From Ascidia mentula (taxonomy: Eukaryota > Chordata > Ascidiacea > Phlebobranchia > Ascidiidae), in the NCBI GenBank assembly GCA_947561715.1, contig OX387197.1, forward strand, positions 13,265,001 through 13,329,000: DNA of 64,000 nt, written 5' to 3'. The position numbers and the translations under genes are program-made. Position 1 is the first letter of the stretch; each line of letters starts with the position of its first letter. Positions 40,468-51,829 of the stretch are shown here, one piece after another. The notes under the pieces are model-generated. The model was not told the origin of the DNA and made no database searches. It worked only from the letters and a program-made list of their open reading frames with translations.

Positions 40468-43352
40468 CGCATAGTTACATACGTTGTGCAACCGCAAACG
40501 CAATACTGGAGTATCAGCGTTTTCCACTGTATAATAAAGCTTGTACTGAAAAAAAATATTTTTTTTCGAAAAGTTATATACTGCAAAATGGACAAGTGCT
40601 GAAAGCGCATAGTTACATACGTTGTGCAACCACAAACGCAATACTGGAGTATCAGCGTTTTCCACTGTATAATAAAGCTTGTAATGAAAAAAAATATTTT
40701 TTATCGAAAAGTCATATACTGCAAAATGGACAAGTGCTGAAATCGCATAGTTACATACGTTGTGCAACCGCAAACTCAGTACTGGAGTATCAGCGTTTTC
40801 CACTGTATAATAAAGCTTGTACTGAAAAAAAATATTTTTTATCGAAAAGTCCTATACTGCAAAATGGACAAGTGCTGAAATCGCATAGTTACATACGTTG
40901 TGCAACCGCAAACTCAATACTGGAGTATCAGCGTTTTCCACTGTATAATAAAGCTTGTACTGAAAAAAAATATTTTTTATCGAAAAGTCGTATGCTGCAA
41001 AATGGACAAGTGCTGAAATCTCATGGTTACATACGTTGTGCAACCGCAAACTCAGTACTGGAGTATCAGCGTTTTCCACTGTATAATAAAGCTTGTACTG
41101 AAAAAAAATATTTTTTATCGAAAAGTTATATACTGCAAAATGGACAAGTGCTGAAAGCGCATAGTTACATACGTTGTGCAACCGCAAACTCAATACTGGA
41201 GTATCAGCGTTTTCCACTGTATAATAAAGCTTGTACTGAAAAAAAATATTTTTTATCGAAAAGTCGTATGCTGCAAAATGGACAAGTGCTGAAATCTCAT
41301 GGTTACATACGTTGTGCAACCGCAAACTCAGTACTGGAGTATCAGCGTTTTCCACTGTATAATAAAGCTTGTACTGAAAAAAAATATTTTTTATCGAAAA
41401 GTTATATACTGCAAAATGGACAAGTGCTGAAAGCGCATAGTTACATACGTTGTGCAACCGCAAACGCAATACTGGAGTATCAGCGTTTTCCACTGTATAA
41501 TAAAGCTTGTACTGAAAAAAAATATTTTTTATCGAAAAGTCATATACTGCAAAATGGACAAGTGCTGAAATCGCATAGTTACATACGTTGTGCAACCGCA
41601 AACGCAATACTGGAGTATCAGCGTTTTCCACTGTATAATAAAGCTTGTACTGAAAAAAAATATTTTTTATCGAAAAGTCATATACTGCAAAATGGACAAG
41701 TGCTGAAATCGCATAGTTACATACGTTGTGCAACCACAAACGCAATACTGGAGTATCAGCGTTTTCCACTGTATAATAAAGCTTGTACTGAAAAAAAATA
41801 TTTTTTATCGAAAAGTCATATACTGCAAAATGGACAAGTGCTGAAATCGCATAGTTACATACGTTGTGCAACCGCAAACGCAATACTGGAGTATCAGCGT
41901 TTTCCACTGTATAATAAAGCTTGTACTGAAAAAAAATATTTTTTATCGAAAAGTTATATACTGCAAAATGGACAAGTGCTGAAAGCGCATAGTTACATAC
42001 GTTGTGCAACCACAAACGCAATACTGGAGTATCAGCGTTTTCCACTGTATAATAAAGCTTGTACTGAAAAAAAATATTTTTTATCGAAAAGTCATATACT
42101 GCAAAATGGACAAGTGCTGAAATCGCATGGTTACATACGTTGTGCAACCGCAAACGCAATACTGGAGTATCAGCGTTTTCCACTGTATAATAAAGCTTGT
42201 ACTGAAAAAAAATATTTTTTATCGAAAAGTCGTATGCTGCAAAATGGACAAGTGCTGAAATCTCATGGTTACATACGTTGTGCAACCGCAAACTCAGTAC
42301 TGGAGTATCAGCGTTTTCCACTGTATAATAAAGCTTGTACTGAAAAAAAATATTTTTTATCGAAAAGTTATGTACTGCAAAATGGACAAGTGCTGAAAGC
42401 GCATAGTTACATACGTTGTGCAACCGCAAACTCAATACTGGAGTATCAGCGTTTTCCACTGTATAATAAAGCTTGTACTGAAAAAAAATATTTTTTATCG
42501 AAAAGTCATATACTGCAAAGTGGACAAGTGCTGAAAGCGCATAGTTACATACGTTGTGCAACCGCAAACTCAATACTGGAGTATCAGCGTTTTCCACTGT
42601 ATAATAAAGCTTGTACTGAAAAAAAATATTTTTTATCGAAAAGTCATATACTGCAAAATGGACAAGTGCTGAAATCGCATAGTTACATACGTTGTGCAAC
42701 CGCAAACTTAGTACTGGAGTATCAGCGTTTTCCACTGTATAATAAAGCTTGTACTGAAAAAAAATATTTTTTATCGAAAAGTCATGTACTGCAAAATGGA
42801 CAAGTGCTGAAATCGCATAGTTACATACGTTGTGCAACCGCAAACTCAGTACTGGAGTATCAGATATTTCCACTGTATAATAAAGCTTGTAATGAAAAAA
42901 AATATTTTTTATCGAAAAGTCATATCCTGCAAAATGGACAAGTGCTGAAATCGCATAGTTACATACGTTGTGCAACCGCAAACTCAGTACTGGAGTATCA
43001 GCGTTTTCCACTGTATAATAAAGCTTGTACTGAAAAAAAATATTTTTTATCGAAAAGTCATATACTGCAAAATGGACAAGTGCTGAAATCGCATAGTTAC
43101 ATACGTTGTGCAACCGCAAACTCAATACTGGAGTATCAGCGTTTTCCACTGTATAATAAAGCTTGTACTGAAAAAAAAATGGACAAGTGCTGAAATCGCA
43201 TAGTTACATACGTTGTGCAACCGCAAACTCAGTACTGGAGTATCAGCGTTTTCCACTGTATAATAAAGCTTGTACTGAAAAAAAATATTTCTTATCGAAA
43301 AGTCATATACTGCAAAATGGACAAGTGCTGAAAGCGCATAGTTACATACGTT
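40468..43352. repeat. satellite stretch joining central and right higher-order blocks
   Basis: These are main-type 138-bp monomers without a clear long period. A two-monomer block is duplicated at about 40.9-41.4 kb. The monomer series at about 42.2-42.7 kb resembles that at about 11.8-12.1 kb in the left subarray, which suggests exchange or copying between distant parts of the array. At about 43170 one monomer has lost roughly 31 bp between two A-runs, which ends the long frame on the plus strand. Confidence 0.65.
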
Positions 43353-46300
43353 GTGCAACCGCAAACTCAATACTGGAGTATCAGCGTTTTCCACTGTATA
43401 ATAAAGCTTGTACTGAAAAAAAATATTTTTTATCGAAAAGTCATATTGCACAATGGACAAGTGCTGAAATCGCATAGTTACATACGATGTGCAACCGCAA
43501 ACGCAATACTGGAGTATCAGCGTTTTCCACTGTATAATAAAGCTTGTACTGAAAAAAAATATTTTTTATCGAAAAGTTATGTACTGCAAAATGGACAAGT
43601 GCTGAAATCGCATAGTTACATACGTTGTGCAACCGCAAACTCAGTACTGGAGTATCAGCGTTTTCCACTGTATAATAAAGCTTGTAGTGAAAAAAAATAT
43701 TTTTTGTCGAAAAGTCATATACTGCAAAATGGACAAGTGCTGAAAGCGCATAGTTACATACGTTGTGCAACCGCAAACGCAATACTGGAGTATCAGCGTT
43801 TTCCACTGTATAATAAAGCTTGTACTGAAAAAAAATATTTTTTATCGAAAAGTCATATACTGCAAAATGGACAAGTGCTGAAATCGCATAGTTACATACG
43901 TTGTGCAACCGCAAACTCAGTACTGGAGTATCAGCGTTTTCCACTGTATAATAAAGCTTGTACTGAAAAAAAATATTTCTTATCGAAAAGTCATATACTG
44001 CAAAATGGACAAGTGCTGAAAGCGCATAGTTACATACGTTGTGCAACCGCAAACTCAATACTGGAGTATCAGCGTTTTCCACTGTATAATAAAGCTTGTA
44101 CTGAAAAAAAATATTTTTTATCGAAAAGTCATATTGCACAATGGACAAGTGCTGAAATCGCATAGTTACATACGATGTGCAACCGCAAACGCAATACTGG
44201 AGTATCAGCGTTTTCCACTGTATAATAAAGCTTGTACTGAAAAAAAATATTTTTTATCGAAAAGTTATGTACTGCAAAATGGACAAGTGCTGAAATCGCA
44301 TAGTTACATACGTTGTGCAACCGCAAACTCAGTACTGGAGTATCAGCGTTTTCCACTGTATAATAAAGCTTGTAGTGAAAAAAAATATTTTTTGTCGAAA
44401 AGTCATATACTGCAAAATGGACAAGTGCTGAAAGCGCATAGTTACATACGTTGTGCAACCGCAAACGCAATACTGGAGTATCAGCGTTTTCCACTGTATA
44501 ATAAAGCTTGTACTGAAAAAAAATATTTTTTATCGAAAAGTCATATACTGCAAAATGGACAAGTGCTGAAATCGCATAGTTACATACGTTGTGCAACCGC
44601 AAACTCAGTACTGGAGTATCAGCGTTTTCCACTGTATAATAAAGCTTGTACTGAAAAAAAATATTTCTTATCGAAAAGTCATATACTGCAAAATGGACAA
44701 GTGCTGAAAGCGCATAGTTACATACGTTGTGCAACCGCAAACTCAATACTGGAGTATCAGCGTTTTCCACTGTATAATAAAGCTTGTACTGAAAAAAAAT
44801 ATTTTTTATCGAAAAGTCATATTGCACAATGGACAAGTGCTGAAATCGCATAGTTACATACGATGTGCAACCGCAAACGCAAAACTGGAGTATCAGCGTT
44901 TTCCACTGTATAATAAAGCTTGTACTGAAAAAAAATATTTTTTATCGAAAAGTTATGTACTGCAAAATGGACAAGTGCTGAAATCGCATAGTTACATACG
45001 TTGTGCAACCGCAAACTCAGTACTGGAGTATCAGCGTTTTCCACTGTATAATAAAGCTTGTAGTGAAAAAAAATATTTTTTGTCGAAAAGTCATATACTG
45101 CAAAATGGACAAGTGCTGAAATCGCACAGTTGCATACGTTGTGCAACCTCAAAATCAATACTAGAGTACCAGTCTTTTCCACTGTATAATAAAACTTGTA
45201 CTGCAAAAAAATATTTTTTAACGAAAAGTTACATACCGCAAAATGGACAAGTGCTGAAATTGCACAGTTACATGCGTTGTGCAACCGCAAAAGCAATACT
45301 GGAGTACCAGTGTTTTCCACTGTATAATAAAACTTGCACTGCAAAAAAATATTTTTTAACGAAATGTCATATACTGCAAAATGGACAAGTGCTGAAATCG
45401 CACAGTTACATACGTTGTGCAACCGCAAACGCAATACTGGAGTATCAGCGTTTTCCACTGTATAATAAAGCTTGTACTGAAAAAAAATATTTTTTATCGA
45501 AAAGTTATGTACTGCAAAATGGACAAGTGCTGAAATCGCATAGTTACATACGTTGTGCAACCGCAAACTCAGTACTGGAGTATCAGCGTTTTCCACTGTA
45601 TAATAAAGCTTGTAGTGAAAAAAAATATTTTTTGTCGAAAAGTCATATACTGCAAAATGGACAAGTGCTGAAAGCGCATAGTTACATACGTTGTGCAACC
45701 GCAAACGCAATACTGGAGTATCAGCGTTTTCCACTGTATAATAAAGCTTGTACTGAAAAAAAATATTTTTTATCGAAAAGTCATATACTGCAAAATGGAC
45801 AAGTGCTGAAATCGCATAGTTACATACGTTGTGCAACCGCAAACTCAGTACTGGAGTATCAGCGTTTTCCACTGTATAATAAAGCTTGTACTGAAAAAAA
45901 ATATTTCTTATCGAAAAGTCATATACTGCAAAATGGACAAGTGCTGAAAGCGCATAGTTACATACGTTGTGCAACCGCAAACTCAATACTGGAGTATCAG
46001 CGTTTTCCACTGTATAATAAAGCTTGTACTGAAAAAAAATATTTTTTATCGAAAAGTCATATTGCACAATGGACAAGTGCTGAAATCGCATAGTTACATA
46101 CGATGTGCAACCGCAAACGCAATACTGGAGTATCAGCGTTTTCCACTGTATAATAAAGCTTGTACTGAAAAAAAATATTTTTTATCGAAAAGTTATGTAC
46201 TGCAAAATGGACAAGTGCTGAAATCGCATAGTTACATACGTTGTGCAACCGCAAACTCAGTACTGGAGTATCAGCGTTTTCCACTGTATAATAAAGCTTG

Positions 46301-47030
46301 TACTGAAAAAAAATATTTTTTGTCGAAAAGTCATATACTGCAAAATGGACAAGTGCTGAAAGCGCATAGTTACATACGTTGTGCAACCGCAAACGCAATA
46401 CTGGAGTATCAGCGTTTTCCACTGTATAATAAAGCTTGTACTGAAAAAAAATATTTTTTATCGAAAAGTCATATACTGCAAAATGGACAAGTGCTGAAAT
46501 CGCATAGTTACATACGTTGTGCAACCGCAAACTCAGTACTGGAGTATCAGCGTTTTCCACTGTATAATAAAGCTTGTACTGAAAAAAAATATTTCTTATC
46601 GAAAAGTCATATACTGCAAAATGGACAAGTGCTGAAAGCGCATAGTTACATACGTTGTGCAACCGCAAACTCAATACTGGAGTATCAGCGTTTTCCACTG
46701 TATAATAAAGCTTGTACTGAAAAAAAATATTTTTTATCGAAAAGTCATATTGCACAATGGACAAGTGCTGAAATCGCATAGTTACATACGATGTGCAACC
46801 GCAAACGCAATACTGGAGTATCAGCGTTTTCCACTGTATAATAAAGCTTGTACTGAAAAAAAATATTTTTTATCGAAAAGTTATGTACTGCAAAATGGAC
46901 AAGTGCTGAAATCGCATAGTTACATACGTTGTGCAACCGCAAACTCAGTACTGGAGTATCAGCGTTTTCCACTGTATAATAAAGCTTGTAGTGAAAAAAA
47001 ATATTTTTTGTCGAAAAGTCATATACTGCA
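43353..47030. repeat. 688-bp five-monomer higher-order repeat
   Basis: A monomer with a 2-bp deletion (CATATTGCACAATGG in place of CATATACTGCAAAATGG) occurs near 43443, 44131, 44819, 46059 and 46747. The spacings are 688, 688, 1240 and 688 bp. The unit is five monomers (690 bp) minus the 2-bp deletion, and the 1240-bp unit carries four extra monomers. The variant order within units is otherwise constant, so this is a compact recent amplification. Confidence 0.85.
45121..45410. repeat. island of diverged-subfamily monomers inside the 688-bp array
   Basis: Two monomers here carry the features of the right-edge subfamily: AAAACTTG in place of AAAGCTTG, ACGAAAAG in place of TCGAAAAG, and CACAG in place of CATAG. 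They are flanked on both sides by main-type monomers. An almost identical pair recurs at about 47041-47330, where the main-type array passes into the diverged edge. The island therefore looks like a copy of that transition placed inside the homogenised array. Confidence 0.75.
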
Positions 47031-47040
47031 AAATGGACAA

Positions 47041-50000
47041 GTGCTGAAATCGCACAGTTGCATACGTTGTGCAACCTCAAAATCAATACTAGAGTACCAG
47101 TCTTTTCCACTGTATAATAAAACTTGTACTGCAAAAAAATATTTTTTAACGAAAAGTTACATACCGCAAAATGGACAAGTGCTGAAATTGCACAGTTACA
47201 TGCGTTGTGCAACCGCAAAAGCAATACTGGAGTACCAGTGTTTTCCACTGTATAATAAAACTTGCACTGCAAAAAAATATTTTTTAACGAAATGTCATAT
47301 ACTGCAAAATGGACAAGTGCTGAAATCGCACAGTTACATACGTTGTGCAACCGCAAAAGCAATACTGGAGTACCGGTGTTTTCCACTGCATAATAAAACT
47401 TGTACTAAAGAAAAATATTTTTTAACGAAAACTTACATACCGCAAAATGGACAAGTGCTGAAATTGCACAGTTACATACGTTGTGCAACCGCAAAAGCAA
47501 TACTGGAGTACCAGTGTTTTCCACTGGATAATAAAACTTGCACTGCAAAAAAATATTTTTTAACGAAATGTCATATACTGCAAAATGGACAAGTGCTGAA
47601 ATCGCACAGTTACATACGTTGTGCAACCGCAAAAGCAATACTGGAGTACCGGTGTTTCCACTGCATAATAAAACTTGTACTAAAAAAAAATATTTTTTAA
47701 CGAAAACTTACATACCGCAAAATGGACAAGTGCTGAAATTGCACAGTTACATACGTTGCGCAACCGCAAAAGCAATACTGGAGTACCAGTCTTTTCCACT
47801 GTATAATAAAACTAGTACTAAAAAAAATATTTTTTAACGAAATGTCATATACTGCAAAATGGACAAGTGCTGAAATCGCACAGTTACATACGTTGTGCAA
47901 CTGCAAAAGCAATACTGGAGTACAAGTGTTTTCCACTGTATAATAAAACTTGTACCGAAAAAAATATTTTTTTATCGAAAAGTCATATACTGCAAAATGG
48001 ACAAGTGCTGAAATTGCACAGTTATATACGTTGTGCAACCGCAAAAGCAATACTGGAGTACCGGTGTTTTCCACTGCATAATAAAACTTGTACTAAAGAA
48101 AAATATTTTTTAACGAAAACTTACATACCGCAAAATGGACAAGTGCTGAAATTGCACAGTTACATACGTTGTGCAACCGCAAAAGCAATACTGGAGTACC
48201 AGTGTTTTCCACTGGATAATAAAACTTGCACTGAAAAAAAACATTTTTTCACGAAATGTCATATACTGCAAAATGGACAAGTGCTGAAATCGCACAGTTA
48301 CATACGTTGTGCAACCGCAAAAGCAATACTGGAGTACCGGTGTTTTCCACTGCATAATAAAACTTGTACTAAAAAAAAATATTTTTTAACGAAAACTTAC
48401 ATACCGCAAAATGGACAAGTGCTGAAATTGCACAGTTACATACGTTGTGCAACCGCAAAAGCAATACTGGAGTACCAGTGTTTTCCACTGGATAATAAAA
48501 CTTGCACTGCAAAAAAATATTTTTTAACGAAATGTCATATACTGCAAAATGGACAAGTGCTGAAATCGCACAGTTACATACGTTGTGCAACCGCAAAAGC
48601 AATACTGGAGTACCGGTGTTTTCCACTGCATAATAAAACTTGTACCGAAAAAAATATTTTTTTATCGAAAAGTCATATACTGCAAAATGGACAAGTGCTG
48701 AAATTGCACAGTTATATACGTTGTGCAACCGCAAAAGCAATACTGGAGTACCGGTGTTTTCCACTGCATAATAAAACTTGTACTAAAGAAAAATATTTTT
48801 TAACGAAAACTTACATACCGCAAAATGGACAAGTGCTGAAATTGCACAGTTACATACGTTGTGCAACCGCAAAAGCAATACTGGAGTACCAGTGTTTTCC
48901 ACTGGATAATAAAACTTGCACTGCAAAAAAATATTTTTTAACGAAATGTCATATACTGCAAAATGGACAAGTGCTGAAATCGCACAGTTACATACGTTGT
49001 GCAACCGCAAAAGCAATACTGGAGTACCGGTGTTTTCCACTGCATAATAAAACTTGTACTAAAAAAAAATATTTTTTAACGAAAACTTACATACCGCAAA
49101 ATGGACAAGTGCTGAAATTGCACAGTTACATACGTTGTGCAACCGCAAAAGCAATACTGGAATACCAGTGTTTTCCACTGTATAATAAAACTAGTACTAA
49201 AAAAAATATTTTTTAACGAAATGTCATATACTGCAAAATGGACAAGTGCTGAAATCGCACAGTTACATACGTTGTGCAACTGCAAAAGCAATACTGGAGT
49301 ACAAGTGTTTTCCACTGTATAATAAAACTTGTACCGAAAAAAATATTTTTTTATCGAAAAGTCATATACTGCAAAATGGACAAGTGCTGAAATTGCACAG
49401 TTATATACGTTGTGCAACCTCAAAAGCAATACTGGAGTACCGGTGTTTTCCAATGCATAATAAAACTTGTACTGAAAAAAACATATTTTTCGTGGAAAAG
49501 TCATATAGCCTACTGCAAAATGGACAAGTGCTGAAATCGCACAGTTGCATACGTTGTGCAACCTCAAAATCAATACTAGAGTACCTGTGTTTTCCACTGT
49601 ATAATAAAACTTGTACTGAAAAAAAATATTTTTTAACGAAAAGTCATATACCGCAAAATGGACAAGTGCTGAAATCGCACAGTTACATACGTTGTGCAAC
49701 CGCAAGAGCAATACTGGAGTACCAGTGTTTTCCACTGTATAATAAAACTTGTACTGAAAAAAAATAATTTTTTAACGAAAAGTCATGTACCGCAAAATGG
49801 ACAAATGCTGAAATCGCACAGTTACATACGTTGTGCAACCGCAAAAGCAATACTGGAGTACCAGTGTTTTCCACTGTATAATAAAACTTGTACTGAAAAA
49901 AAATAATTTTTTAACGAAAAGTCATGTACCGCAAAATGGACAAATGCTGAAATCGCACAGTTACATACGTTGTGCAACCGCAAGAGCAATACTGGAGTAC

Positions 50001-50693
50001 CAGTGTTTTCCACTGTATAATAAAACTTGTTCTAAAAAAAAATATTTTTTAACGAAATGTCATATACTGCAAAATGGACAAGTGCTGAAATCGCACAGTT
50101 ACATACGTTGTGCAACCGCAAAAGCAATACTGGAGTACCAGTGTTTTCTACTGTATAATAAAACTTGTACTCCAAAAAAATATTTTTTAACGAAAGTCAC
50201 ATACCGCAAAATGGACAAGTGCTGAAATTGCACAGTTACATACGTTGTGCAACCGCAAAAGCAATACTGGAGTACCAGTGTTTTCCACTGTATAATAAAA
50301 CTTGTACTCAAAAAAAATATTTTTTAACGAAAAGTCTCATACCGCAAAATGGGCAAGCGCTGAAATCGCACAGTTACATACGTTGTGCAACCGCAAAAGC
50401 AATACTGGAGTACCAGTGTTTTCCACTGTATAATAAAACTTTTACTTAAAAAAAATATTTTTTAACGAAAAGTCACATACCGCAAAATGGACAAGTGCTG
50501 AAATTGCACAGTTACATACGTTGTGCAACCGCAAAAGCAATACTGGAGTACCAGTGTTTTCCACTGTATAAAAAAACTTGTACTGAAAAAAAATATTTTT
50601 TAACGAAAAGTCTCATACCGCAAAATGGACAAGCGCTGGAATCGCACAGTTACATACGTTGTGCAACCGCAAAAGCAATACTGGAGTACCAGT
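47041..50693. repeat. right-edge diverged satellite subfamily
   Basis: The monomer length stays near 138 bp, but the sequence differs from the main type at roughly a dozen positions: GCACAG for GCATAG, AAAGCAATACTGGAGTACC for the main-type AACTCAGTACTGGAGTATC, CAGTGTTTTCC, AAAACTTG (HindIII site lost), TTAACG, and often ATACCGC. Single-base length changes are more common here, so open frames are short. A longer-period pattern of alternating CAGTGT and CGGTGT monomers is visible at 47.3-49.1 kb. A diverged edge beside a homogenised core is the normal pattern for tandem satellites. Confidence 0.85.
50689..50693. repeat. target-site duplication CCAGT of the solo LTR
   Basis: CCAGT at 50689-50693 is repeated at 51604-51608 on the other side of the LTR. 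Removing the LTR and one copy restores a continuous satellite monomer. This supports a true insertion followed by LTR-LTR recombination. Confidence 0.9.
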
Positions 50694-51603
50694 TGTTACA
50701 TCTTGTTTGCCAGTAGTTGCCGATTTCTATGAATGCGCATTTTTCTCTACACTAATGTGTGTTGCAATATCATACGGTCTGTGACGCAATAATAAGAGAC
50801 CAGGTTTTAAGTGACAACGCAACGTGGTTTCGTCCTTTTTGTGTCCGACAACTGTGCAGCACAGTGCTACGTCATTTCATTCTTGCAAAAGGTTTTTTGT
50901 GATTGCGAGCGAGCATTTTCTGGTGAGTCTATTTGTACATATGTGTGAAACGACTGAAGTACCGAATAACCGAAATGTGTAAATTGTAATTTGGCTAATT
51001 TAACTGCGATGACTTAGAAGTCAGTTCGCTGAACAGTATAGCTGCCCTTGTTAAAGTGATTAAGTTTACACACGGTGTTGACGCTGTCTTTGTACTCACA
51101 GTGTCTCTCTTGCATTTGTACACACGTGAAGCGTGTGGTATTCAATCTTCTGTCGCCCAAAGTTATCGGTAAGCATTGTGTGTGTTACGTCATAGTGGCC
51201 ATTGTAGTTTATGTTGCCTGTTTCGTTTAGGTGTGCGACAGTAACTGCTTGGACCGTCTTTGTGGTCCAGAGTTTCCCGGTTCCCAAATAGTTGGTGAGC
51301 CTTATGCTGTAATTATCTACGTGAAGTGTATTTGTTTGACACATTGCCTTCTGTGTAGAAACCGTGTTCTAAGGGTCCACGTGTCCTACGTGTCTTTCGT
51401 CTCCTCCCGACGTCTGTAACGTCTACATTCGAATACATTCCATCTTGCGTACGAGTGCGTACTGCACATTTGATAACAAAATAACATCAACTGAGTGAGC
51501 GAGCGAGTTTGAGGCCCATTAAAGACACGCGTTTCAACTGCGGGAATTCCGCCTCGTGTGACGTTCCGCGCCAAGAACCGGGGCGCGTTCAACGGACGTT
51601 ACA
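50694..51603 (+). mobile_element. solo LTR, BEL/Pao-like family A
   Basis: This 910-bp segment begins TGTTACATC, ends ACGTTACA and is flanked by CCAGT on both sides. It has no internal region, so it is a solo LTR. The same sequence recurs at 56574-56593 plus 63691-64000, at roughly 95% identity by eye. The GTTACA end and 5-bp target duplication match the BEL LTRs in this window, which is why I place it in BEL/Pao; no coding region confirms this. GGTGAG near 50920 and CGGTAAG near 51167 resemble motifs in the other LTRs. Confidence 0.85.
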
Positions 51604-51829
51604 CCAGTGTTTTCCACTGTATAATAAAACTTGTACTGCAAAAAAATATTTTTTAACGAAAAGTCACATACCGCAAAATGGACAAGTGCTGAAATTGCAC
51701 AGTTACATACGTTGTGCAACCGCAAAAGCAATACTGGAGTACCAGTGTTTTCCACTGTATAATAAAACTTGTACTGAAAAAAAATATTTTTTAACGAAAA
51801 GTCATATACTGCAAAATGGACAAGTGCTG
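51604..51829. repeat. satellite remainder right of the solo LTR
   Basis: About 1.6 monomers of the diverged subfamily continue the monomer that the solo LTR interrupts. They stop at about 51829 within ...GGACAAGTGCTGA, where the sequence passes into a BEL/Pao integrase. This is the true right end of the satellite array in this window. Confidence 0.9.

Larger units (their letters stand above)
5143..50693. repeat. 138-bp satellite array, about 330 monomers
   Basis: A 138-bp AT-rich unit repeats head to tail over 45.5 kb, for example with starts at 5143, 5281, 5421 and 5559. A monomer can be phased to begin ACTGGAGTATCAGCG. Each main-type monomer carries an AAGCTT (HindIII) site, AATAAA, the 14-bp palindrome A6-TA-T6, and the conserved block GTTACATACGTTGTGCAACC. 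Because 138 is 46 codons and the consensus has no stop in one frame on each strand, both strands show very long open frames, up to 1598 codons. Most of these begin at GTG rather than ATG. Variable sites are not concentrated at wobble positions. I read this as a satellite, possibly pericentromeric or heterochromatic by analogy, and not as coding DNA. The left end is cut by the BEL-1 LTR and the right end by the solo LTR. Confidence 0.97.

Noticed and set aside
5143-50693. Giant repeat proteins encoded by the long frames on either strand
   Set aside because: The frames are open on both strands at once, most start at GTG, and variants are not enriched at silent positions. The openness follows from a 138-bp unit (46 codons) whose consensus lacks stops.
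5143-50693. CRISPR-like array
   Set aside because: There are no unique spacers. The whole 138-bp unit repeats head to tail, and the setting is eukaryotic.
5143-50693. CENP-B box in the satellite
   Set aside because: No stretch of the monomer consensus fits the TTCG....A..CGGG pattern.
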